A stretch of DNA of 27,205 nucleotides from Candidatus Peribacteria bacterium (GTDB lineage Bacteria; Patescibacteriota; Gracilibacteria; Peribacterales; Peribacteraceae): contig CAINWJ010000072.1 in NCBI GenBank assembly GCA_903854455.1, positions 1 through 27,205 of the forward strand, given 5' to 3'. The position numbers and the translations under genes were made by a program. Shown here one piece after another: positions 20,503 to 26,878 of the stretch (its first letter is position 1; each line of letters begins with the position of its first letter). The notes beneath the pieces were generated by a model, which made no database searches, had not been told where the DNA came from, and saw only the letters and a program-made list of their open reading frames with translations.

Positions 20503-21023
20503 TTCAAATCATGAAAGAATTACCTTGATTACTTTTTGAGGTACTGGAAAGAATCATGATAATCCTTCCATCCTTTTAATTATGGTCCCGGACAATGTGG
20601 AAAACCACACAAGCGATGATGAGAAATTGCTGATTAGTTTTCCACACCCTTCTCCCGCACCCCTCGACCAGCAGAGCATCTCCGGAGATCCTCATCCCTA
20701 TTCATCCATCTGTCAGTCTTCCACATCTTTTCCACATCTTTTCCACACAAGATATGTACTCGGATTTAATGAGATTTGAAGGATGGAGAGAGAAAAATTC
20801 AAAGAACACTAACAATGTTCACTCGCGCATCTCCACATCTCTTCATACTCTTTTATTTTATCTCACAAGATCTCTCTCTTACGACGACATGAATAAATTT
20901 AAATAAATTCTTTTTCTATTAGAAAAGAGAATGTGGGAAACAGGATGATGTTCGACTCCGCTCACCATGACAAATTTTTTTTTATGAAGGTAAGTTCTTC
21001 GATTACACTCGTGGTGACAAAGT
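20503..21023. other. Gene-free region of 520 bases with DnaA-box-like cluster (candidate replication origin)
   Basis: TTTTCCACA, the DnaA box known from cyanobacteria and close to TTATCCACA, occurs at 20638-20646, 20728-20736 and 20739-20747, and on the minus strand at 20596-20604. One-mismatch TCTTCCACA is at 20717-20725. The three at 20717, 20728 and 20739 are spaced exactly 11 bases, one helical turn. A diverged inverted TGTGGGAAA is at 20932-20940. Between these lies an AT-rich stretch (about 20840-20930) that could unwind. A short open frame at 20582-20779 translates the boxes and is not credible as a gene. The flanking genes converge here, which is unusual for an origin, and no dnaA is near. 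Confidence 0.5.
20951..21022. repeat. Two diverged copies of the GTCGAA/GAGCGGAG dispersed repeat
   Basis: TTCGACTCCGCTCACCATGA (20951-20970) followed by CAAA and a T run, and TTCGATTACACTCGTGGTGA (20998-21017) followed by CAAAG, TTTA and a T run, are relatives of 3741-3771. Each ends in T runs and may aid termination of the nucleotidyltransferase transcript. Confidence 0.6.
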
Positions 21024-21950
21024 TTATTTTTTCAATCGTTCCAAAATCCGGGCGGAGATTTTTTCTGCAGTGAGTCCGGCGACAGACCGGAAGTGACTAT
21101 GGGATCCTGTAACAACATCGATACTTTCCGGAGCGGTGATTGGCAAGAATTGCACGGGCAAACCTTCTTCCGCAATGATTCTGGAAATGGCATCAGCGAG
21201 CCCCCCAAAAGGACCGTGCTCTTCGATGGTAATAAGGAGCTTTTTGTTATCGGCAGCAGCCAATATCCCCTGTCGGTCGATCGGCTTGAGTGTATGAACA
21301 CTAATCACTGTCGATTGGATTTTTTTTGATTCCAGAAGTGCTGCGGCAAGGAGTGCAGTTTCCAGCATCGTGCCGGTTGCGAGAATGGTTACGTCGTCGC
21401 CACCTCGCATAACAATTGATTTTCCCAGTACAAATTCAGAGATTGTCGCTGGTTGATGGAGGAGTGGTTCCTTGTTTTTCCCGAGGCGCAGGTAGCCGGG
21501 TCCATTCAATGTCCCCAGTGCCAGTACCGCCTGCTCCACCTCCCATGGATCACCGGGGCTGACGACAGTCATGTTCGGCATGGTGCGCATCACCCCCAGA
21601 TCTTCCAGGGCATGGTGTGTTGCTCCCAGATGACCGTAGCTGTAGCCGCCACCGACACCAACGATACACACCGGTAGATGCTGGTGGCAGAGATCGTTGC
21701 GGATTTGTTCCAGGCAGCGGAATGTGACGAACGGAACGATGGAGTAGACGAAGACGCGCTTGCCGGAGAGTGCCAAACCCGCCGCAACCCCGATCATGTT
21801 CTGCTCAGCGATGCCGACATTGAGCAACTGATTCGGGAAGCGTGCGCGGAAATCCTCGAAGACCGTGAAGCCCAGATCGCCCGTGAGGAGGATGAGGTTT
21901 GGGTCCTTCTCTGCGAGGCGTGCCAGTGTACGGACGAAGGTAGTACGCAT
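21024..21950 (-). CDS. Transketolase, C-terminal subunit (split type)
   Basis: Protein of 308 residues covering the pyrimidine-binding and C-terminal domains of transketolase. It has LLNVGIAEQNMIGVAAGLA with Glu49, which activates the thiamine ring, and then SYGHLGATHHALEDLGVMRTMPNMTVV and a C-terminal transketolase domain (STVISVHTLKPID). It pairs with the N-terminal subunit encoded 3 bases upstream to transfer two-carbon units between sugar phosphates in the non-oxidative pentose-phosphate pathway. Two-gene transketolases are known in archaea and many bacteria. There is no SD sequence at the junction, so translation is likely coupled. With zwf and pgl in the same window, a pentose-phosphate role fits. 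Confidence 0.93.
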   Translation of the reverse strand: MRTTFVRTLARLAEKDPNLILLTGDLGFTVFEDFRARFPNQLLNVGIAEQNMIGVAAGLALSGKRVFVYSIVPFVTFRCLEQIRNDLCHQHLPVCIVGVGGGYSYGHLGATHHALEDLGVMRTMPNMTVVSPGDPWEVEQAVLALGTLNGPGYLRLGKNKEPLLHQPATISEFVLGKSIVMRGGDDVTILATGTMLETALLAAALLESKKIQSTVISVHTLKPIDRQGILAAADNKKLLITIEEHGPFGGLADAISRIIAEEGLPVQFLPITAPESIDVVTGSHSHFRSVAGLTAEKISARILERLKK

Positions 21951-21953
21951 GGA

Positions 21954-22802
21954 TTACTGAGGCATTGGAGATGGAGATAGCTCAATCATCGCCTTTTTGA
22001 AATGTTCGTCAGATGGAGACCAGTAGTGCCAATCGATCGTATTTTCCATAAATGAAACACCTTTGCCTTTGATGGTGTGGGCGATGATTGCCATCGGTTG
22101 ATCTGATGGTTCAATGGATTGCTTTAACGCCGATAGAAGCGCAGTGCAATCATGACCGTCGGTTTCCAGTACCCGCCATCCAAATGAGCGCCACTTGTCG
22201 GCAAATGGTTCTAGATTCACCACATCTTCCGTGCGTCCGAATGCCTGGATCTTGTTGTAGTCGATGATGCACGTGAGTGATGAGAGCTTCCATTGCCGTG
22301 CAGTGAGAGCGGCTTCCCACACCGCGCCTTCATCACATTCGCCGTCGCTGATCACGACAACAGTTTTGTTATCCCGCTCATCCAACTTGGCAGCAAGCGC
22401 CATCCCTGTGCCGATACTCAATCCATGTCCAAGTGACCCCGTCGAAGCTTCTGTGCCCGGAGGCGAACCTAAGTGCGGGTGTCCTGCCAGCCGGCTCCCG
22501 TCCTGTAGATACGTTTCTAATTCTTGCTTCGGGAAAAATCCGGCTTCAGCGAGCACGGCATAGAGCGCGGCGCATGCATGTCCTTTACTTAGGATCAAGC
22601 GATCACGATCCGGTGCCAGTGGATGCTTGGGATCGTACTTAAGGTGCCCGAAGTACGCGTTTATCAGAATGTCGATCACGGAGAACGCAGAGCCGATGTG
22701 CCCAGTCTTCGACCGGTGCGCCATCGTCAGGATGTCACGACGCAGTGAATACTGCAGATTGCAGAGCTCTTTGGCCGATCGTGGATGGAGGGATGACGGC
22801 AC
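21954..22802 (-). CDS. Transketolase, N-terminal subunit (split type)
   Basis: Protein of 282 residues covering the thiamine-diphosphate-binding domain. It has HRSKTGHIGSAFS (His35), LSKGHACAALYA (71-82), GHPH (107-110), TGSLGHGLSIGTGMA, and the ThDP/metal motif SDGECDEGAVWEA...DYNKIQ (from 152 to 186). The start is GTG 22802, because the next ATG upstream is out of frame and a TACAAT box lies exactly six bases before this GTG. The C-terminal half is the next gene. Two-carbon ketol transfer in the pentose-phosphate pathway is the expected reaction; a specialised role in glycan precursor synthesis is possible given nearby glycosyltransferases. Confidence 0.94.
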   Translation of the reverse strand: MPSSLHPRSAKELCNLQYSLRRDILTMAHRSKTGHIGSAFSVIDILINAYFGHLKYDPKHPLAPDRDRLILSKGHACAALYAVLAEAGFFPKQELETYLQDGSRLAGHPHLGSPPGTEASTGSLGHGLSIGTGMALAAKLDERDNKTVVVISDGECDEGAVWEAALTARQWKLSSLTCIIDYNKIQAFGRTEDVVNLEPFADKWRSFGWRVLETDGHDCTALLSALKQSIEPSDQPMAIIAHTIKGKGVSFMENTIDWHYWSPSDEHFKKAMIELSPSPMPQ

Positions 22803-22808
22803 AAGCCC

Positions 22809-22814
22809 ATTGTA
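22809..22814 (-). promoter_or_regulatory. -10 box of leaderless type for the transketolase operon
   Basis: On the minus strand TACAAT (5 of 6 to consensus) lies six bases before the GTG start at 22802. GTGCCA, 17 bases further upstream, is a weak -35 candidate. Confidence 0.5.
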
Positions 22815-22853
22815 GAGATAGAGATATGGCGTGGCACGTGCATTGCGTGTTGT

Positions 22854-22877
22854 AGAGCCGCAAAATTTTGCGGCTCA
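22854..22877. repeat. Dispersed GAGCCGC palindrome, intergenic copy
   Basis: GAGCCGCAAAA and TTTTGCGGCTC form a perfect 22-bp palindrome (22855-22876). Relatives lie at 11021-11042 and, inside a gene, at 23071-23094. Confidence 0.85.
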
Positions 22878-22906
22878 GTAGAGACGCCCCGGCGGGGAGT
22901 CTCTAT
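22878..22906. repeat. Dispersed GTAGAGACGCCCC palindrome, diverged copy
   Basis: Differs from 8887-8915 at two right-arm positions (GAGTC for GCGTC, terminal T for C). It abuts the GAGCCGC palindrome directly, so two repeat families sit in tandem. Confidence 0.8.
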
Positions 22907-22956
22907 AAAATCGAATGCGATGCCCCATCTTAAAAGCAATGAAGTACATCAAAACC

Positions 22957-22965
22957 TGCTACGAT
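22957..22965 (+). promoter_or_regulatory. Extended -10 box of leaderless type for the SDR gene
   Basis: TGC-TACGAT is followed by six bases and the ATG at 22972. This supports 22972 as the start instead of the in-frame ATG at 22915. Confidence 0.5.
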
Positions 22966-22971
22966 TTCCCC

Positions 22972-23712
22972 ATGAACATCTGCGTCACCGGTGCATCCAA
23001 GGGTCTGGGCAGAGAACTGTGCAAGGAATTACTGAAAGCCGGGCATTCGGTTTGGGGTGTCGCACGGAGTAGAGCCGCAGAATTCTGCGGCTCTGAAAGC
23101 CCTGGAGAGCTCAACCGCTTCCATTACACCCAATGTGACGTTGCTGATTCAGTCTCCATCGGGCGATGGATGCAGGAGATGCAGCAGGCGAAGTTCCATC
23201 CGGATGTCATCATTCTCAACGCCGCGATCCAGCATAATGATCTGGGTTCCACGTTCGATGCCGCCGCAGCAGCTGAAACAATCAATGTAAATCTTGCCGG
23301 GTCGTTGCACTGCATCAGTGCATTTCTGCCTCAGTTACAGGCACGAAAACACGGGCAGATCATCGCCATCACCAGCACCATCAAGTGGCGACCGTCGAGA
23401 AGATCTGCCGGTTACGCAGCAAGTAAAGCAGGGCTAAGTATGGCGATGCGCTCTCTGCGACTCAAATACGGAACGAAGGCACTCCGTTTCCGGGAAGTGT
23501 GCTTTGGACCGCTGCAGACATCCATGTGGGAAGGGAAGCAATCATTGCTCATCCCTTCGCCCGACAAAGCCGCCGCGAGAGTGGCTTCATTCCTCACCGG
23601 CAATCGTGATACGCTCTGCTACCCATTCCTTTCTACATGGCTGCTCCGCTTATCGCATTGGCTCCCCGATTCATTATTCACTGCCATTAGCAATCATCTC
23701 CTCCTCAAGTAA
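22972..23712 (+). CDS. Short-chain dehydrogenase/reductase carrying an in-frame dispersed palindrome
   Basis: Protein of 246 residues of the classical SDR family: the cofactor loop TGASKGLG (6-13), LNAAIQ in place of NNAG, and the catalytic Ser-Tyr-Lys set in ITSTIKWRPSRRSAGYAASK. It is an NAD(P)-dependent oxidoreductase of unknown substrate. Residues 33-41 (SRAAEFCGS) are translated from a perfect 24-bp palindrome that elsewhere in this window is intergenic. The insertion sits in the variable loop after the second beta strand and keeps the frame. The GT2 gene starts at the base after its stop codon, so the two are co-transcribed. A role in cell-envelope lipid or sugar modification is a guess from context. 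Confidence 0.9.
   Translation: MNICVTGASKGLGRELCKELLKAGHSVWGVARSRAAEFCGSESPGELNRFHYTQCDVADSVSIGRWMQEMQQAKFHPDVIILNAAIQHNDLGSTFDAAAAAETINVNLAGSLHCISAFLPQLQARKHGQIIAITSTIKWRPSRRSAGYAASKAGLSMAMRSLRLKYGTKALRFREVCFGPLQTSMWEGKQSLLIPSPDKAAARVASFLTGNRDTLCYPFLSTWLLRLSHWLPDSLFTAISNHLLLK
23071..23094. repeat. Dispersed GAGCCGC palindrome inside the SDR gene
   Basis: AGAGCCGCAGAA and TTCTGCGGCTCT make a perfect 24-bp inverted repeat within codons 34-41. The flanking GT at 23069-23070 matches the GTAGAGCCGC start of the copy at 22852. Confidence 0.85.
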
Positions 23713-24642
23713 ATGTCCGCAATCTTCTCACTCTCGGCCGTCGTTGCCTGTTACCGCGAGGAAGGCACCATTCATGCCATGTACGAACGCCTAACTGCGG
23801 CACTGCAGTCCATCACGCCCAAGTACGAGATCATTTACGTGAATGACGGGAGCCCGGACGGATCGGGCAACATCTTAGACGAGCTGGCAAGAAAAGATCC
23901 TCACCTCACGGTGATCCATCTCTCGCGCAACTTCGGAGCGCAGGCGGCACTCACTGCGGGCATGTGTCAGGCAACAGGCGATGCCGTGGTGTTGCTCGAT
24001 GGTGATCTGCAGGATCCGCCCGAGCTGATACCTGCATTCGTGAAGAAGTGGCAGGAGGGCACGGAGGTGGTCTACGGCATTCGTCGCAAGCGCGAGCGCA
24101 GCATGGGCAAGATCAATGAGTGGCTCTATCACCTCTTCTACGTGCTGTTCCGGAAGATGTCGTACGTGAAGGTGCCGCTGGATGCGGGAGAATTTTCCCT
24201 CCTGGACCGGAAAGTGGTGGAGTGGATGAATGCACTGCCTGAGCGTGATCGTCTGCTCCGGGGGCTACGGGCATGGGTGGGGTTCCGCCAGACCGGTATC
24301 GAATACGTCCGTCCCGAACGATATGCGGGGAAATCCACGAACAACTTTTGGCGCAATCTGACCTGGGCGCGCAAAGCCATCTGCTCCTTCTCGTACGCGC
24401 CGCTGGAATGGGTATCTATCCTCGCCGGGATCGTCACAGCGCTGTCATTCGCCGCAATCATTTTCTACATCGCCACGTTCTTTTCATGGACACGGCTCCA
24501 CGCGGTACCACGACGATCTTCGTCCTCGTTCTCTTCCTCGGCAGCATCCAGCTTCTATCAATCAGTGTCATCGCTGAGTATGTGCGGAGGATCTTCGAGG
24601 AAACCAAGGCTCGTCCGCGGTTCATCGTGCGTGAGGTGGTGA
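23713..24642 (+). CDS. Polyprenyl-phosphate glycosyltransferase, GT2 (GtrB/DPM1-like), frameshifted near the C-terminus
   Basis: The frame encodes 309 residues. The first about 260 are a normal GT2 of the polyprenyl-phosphate type: LSAVVACYREE, YVNDGSPDGS, RNFGAQAALTAGM, LDGDLQDPPELI with the metal-binding DxD, DAGEFSLLDRKVV, and a membrane segment (SILAGIVTALSFAAIIFYIATFF). After about codon 258 (near base 24485) the frame turns into a serine-rich unrelated tail. The expected second membrane segment (TTTIFVLVLFLGSIQLLSIS) continues in another frame from about 24501. Such enzymes charge undecaprenyl phosphate with a sugar for later periplasmic transfer, which fits the GT-C-like protein encoded next door. 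One base is apparently missing, by mutation or assembly error. Confidence 0.82.
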   Translation: MSAIFSLSAVVACYREEGTIHAMYERLTAALQSITPKYEIIYVNDGSPDGSGNILDELARKDPHLTVIHLSRNFGAQAALTAGMCQATGDAVVLLDGDLQDPPELIPAFVKKWQEGTEVVYGIRRKRERSMGKINEWLYHLFYVLFRKMSYVKVPLDAGEFSLLDRKVVEWMNALPERDRLLRGLRAWVGFRQTGIEYVRPERYAGKSTNNFWRNLTWARKAICSFSYAPLEWVSILAGIVTALSFAAIIFYIATFFSWTRLHAVPRRSSSSFSSSAASSFYQSVSSLSMCGGSSRKPRLVRGSSCVRW

Positions 24643-24956
24643 ATGATCATCGGGGGGAGTCCCCCACCCCCAAGCCCCCACCCCCGGAGGGAGAGGAGGA
24701 ACCTGTTTTCGATGCTTGCGTGAAAACAAAGCATGATCTCTTTGGACATACGCCCCGCCGAGGCGTCTCTACAATTGCATTGCGCAAATTGTCTGCGACA
24801 CGATGTCGCAGCTTCGGGGTGAAGACACCCGATCGGACGTCTCTACGACATTACCGCACCATCCCCTTCCCCTGCCCGTCATACACTTTGTACGTCCTGC
24901 CAGCCAGTGTCACGGTTTTGAATTTTTTGCTGAGGACGAGTTCATTCAAGAGCTGA
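24480..24956 (+). pseudogene. Out-of-frame C-terminal part of the GT2 gene with repeat-derived extension
   Basis: This frame, one base back from that of 23713, encodes the second membrane segment and tail expected of GtrB-like enzymes (up to EETKARPRFIVREVVNDH, about base 24647). It then reads on through dispersed repeats (PTPKPPPPEGEEE, TPRRGVST) to a stop at 24956. That stop lies 106 bases inside the end of the opposite-strand gene. No independent start is convincing. I read it as the displaced end of the GT2 gene. Confidence 0.65.
24653..24846. repeat. Cluster of dispersed repeats at the end of the GT2 gene
   Basis: GGGGGAGTCCCCC (24653-24665) and CCCCCA runs are followed by a truncated GTAGAGACG-family copy (24750-24772). 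A perfect CTGCGACA-CGA-TGTCGCAG hairpin (24793-24811) and another GTAGAGACG relative (24821-24846) follow. Several repeat families have accumulated at this convergent junction. Confidence 0.7.
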
Positions 24957-26878
24957 TCGATGAGAGCCTGTTGCCGTGATTCCTCCGGAGGATTGACCGC
25001 AACCAGCACAGGCTGAGGAGGAAGCAACCTCGCACGCGCCAACGCACGCCTGATGGCACGCGGACTAATCGATGTTTCATCCAGCGGATTCATCGCGAAG
25101 GCATTGCTGGTACCGATGCACGCATCGACGTTGTACGAGATGAGTTCCGGGTCGATCAGTGCCAACTGGTTATTCTTGATGTATTGAGTGAATCCGGTGA
25201 AGTATTCGCAGTTATCGTAGACAGGATGGAAGAGGGTGCCGCGTGCTTCACTGATACTGGCACCTGCGAGGATCCACATCGATTGCAACATCGTCCTGTG
25301 CGCGAAGAAGCTCAAGTTGAGTGTCGTCATGAGTGTTAATACCAGCACGAGGAGTGCATTTCTCCATTTGAGATTATGCATCCGAGAGAACAGCACGAAG
25401 AGGAGCAGGATGAAGGGAATGGCGATGTGGTGAAGATTATTGGGATGCGCCCGCCCGACGAAGTAGGTGAACATCGCAAGCGCCGAAACACTCAAGATCG
25501 CGAGACGCTCATCAGTTTGTTCATCGAATAATGTCGTTGCCACACCCCACAGACCGATCACCGGAAAGAGCCACCAGAGGGTCGTCTCCCGTATGAGCGG
25601 GATCTGACCGTAGCCGCTTTGGAACAGCAGCGGGTACTCCAGATACTGCGTCAGATCGGGGGTATGACCACTCAGGATCACGATCAGAACGTACCCTCCC
25701 CAGATCATGAACGTGTAGATGAGGAGGAACGGAAGAAATCTCAAAAGTCTCTTGCCCATCCATTCAGCGATCAGAATTGCCGGTACCGTGTACACCATCA
25801 CCTCAAACGACCAGAACGATGCGAGAGCAGCAAGTATTCCCAGAAGATGCGGGCGCAAACGTTTCTGGAGCAACGGATCGGTAATGCAGTAGATGAGTGC
25901 GACGATCAGCGGGAAACCGAAGCGCAGCATGCCGGTCGATGGGAATGCGAAGTAGTTGTCTCCCTGGCTACAGAACACGAAGATCAGTGTCGTGATCAGC
26001 GCGCAGAGAGCAAGTAGTCTCGATTTGGTCAGTGACCATGCCAGTACGAAGACGAGCACGAACTGCACGAAGGTGAGGATGCGCAGAAGATGAATCAATC
26101 CCCCATTACTCACGGTTCCGATCAGTCGGAAGTACCCCGCGAGGATGGCCGTTAACCCAGCACCGTATTGCGGGGCAACATCCGCGAGAGGCAGTCGACC
26201 ATGGAATGCTTCGATGATGGGTCCCATGAAGTACGCGTAATGTTCCGGATCCATGAAGCCGATGCGCACGAAGGCGAAGAGCAGCGCGAGGAGCAGAATG
26301 ACGATCAGACTGACAATCACGTTGGATGCGGGCAAGCGACCGTACCTCAGGATGAGCCACCAGCCGATCAATGCAATCGGTGTCACTGGAGATACAAGAT
26401 TGAATGAGTTGCCGATGGAGAAGAAGGTCGTGAGGAGAATCGCAGTAATGATTCCAGCCGCGATGCCGTGCAAGGAGGCAGGATTCGTTGGCGCCGGTGC
26501 ATTGCCAGGTTCCCCTCTCCAGATAAAAAATCCTGCCACTGCTCCGAGGAAGAGGACGATCAGCCTTGCGGCAAAAAAATCCTGCAGGACATTCATGAGC
26601 GCGAGGATCGGGAAGTAGACCGCGAGGTAATTCCAGTACCGAGGCTGCGGTCGCTCAAGTGCCGCTTTCCATCGCGGTGCGAGGAAGAACCAGATTGTCA
26701 CAAGCACGATCAACGTTGCGTAGATCTTGAGCTCAGCTGATTTCGGGATACCTGCGTCGCCAAACATTGCCAACGAAGAGAGCCCGATCGCCAGGATCGC
26801 AGTGACACAACCGTGGATCCCGAGGAGGAAGACGTTTGTCCTGAAGGCGCAGTCGGAGGAAGGGGGATCAGAGTGCAT
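24851..26878 (-). CDS. Large polytopic membrane protein, GT-C glycosyltransferase-like
   Basis: Protein of 675 residues with roughly a dozen hydrophobic segments to about residue 520, then a soluble C-terminal domain of about 150 residues. After the sixth or seventh segment comes a loop MDPEHYAYFMGP...HGRLPLADVAPQYGAG (209-241). Its acidic residues and PQYG pattern resemble the first periplasmic loop of GT-C enzymes, where Asp/Glu acts in catalysis. Those use polyprenyl-phosphate sugars made by GT2 enzymes like the one encoded beside it. No close family is recognised, so transport or polymerase roles remain possible. ATG 26878 is the first start. No clear promoter box of the type seen elsewhere lies before it. 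Confidence 0.7.
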   Translation of the reverse strand: MHSDPPSSDCAFRTNVFLLGIHGCVTAILAIGLSSLAMFGDAGIPKSAELKIYATLIVLVTIWFFLAPRWKAALERPQPRYWNYLAVYFPILALMNVLQDFFAARLIVLFLGAVAGFFIWRGEPGNAPAPTNPASLHGIAAGIITAILLTTFFSIGNSFNLVSPVTPIALIGWWLILRYGRLPASNVIVSLIVILLLALLFAFVRIGFMDPEHYAYFMGPIIEAFHGRLPLADVAPQYGAGLTAILAGYFRLIGTVSNGGLIHLLRILTFVQFVLVFVLAWSLTKSRLLALCALITTLIFVFCSQGDNYFAFPSTGMLRFGFPLIVALIYCITDPLLQKRLRPHLLGILAALASFWSFEVMVYTVPAILIAEWMGKRLLRFLPFLLIYTFMIWGGYVLIVILSGHTPDLTQYLEYPLLFQSGYGQIPLIRETTLWWLFPVIGLWGVATTLFDEQTDERLAILSVSALAMFTYFVGRAHPNNLHHIAIPFILLLFVLFSRMHNLKWRNALLVLVLTLMTTLNLSFFAHRTMLQSMWILAGASISEARGTLFHPVYDNCEYFTGFTQYIKNNQLALIDPELISYNVDACIGTSNAFAMNPLDETSISPRAIRRALARARLLPPQPVLVAVNPPEESRQQALIDQLLNELVLSKKFKTVTLAGRTYKVYDGQGKGMVR

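Noticed and set aside
20717..20747. 11-base periodic TTCCACATCTT units as a CRISPR or tandem-repeat array
   Set aside because: The units are far too short and adjacent, with no spacers and no cas genes; DnaA-box phasing or a simple word repeat fits better.
20582..20779. Open frame of 65 codons in the gene-free region before the transketolase genes
   Set aside because: It translates the TTTTCCACA box cluster, has low-complexity Ser/His/Pro content and no family resemblance.
24475..24505. Programmed -1 ribosomal frameshift in the GT2 gene
   Set aside because: No slippery heptamer of the X XXY YYZ type or stable downstream stem was seen at the junction; mutation or sequencing error is simpler.
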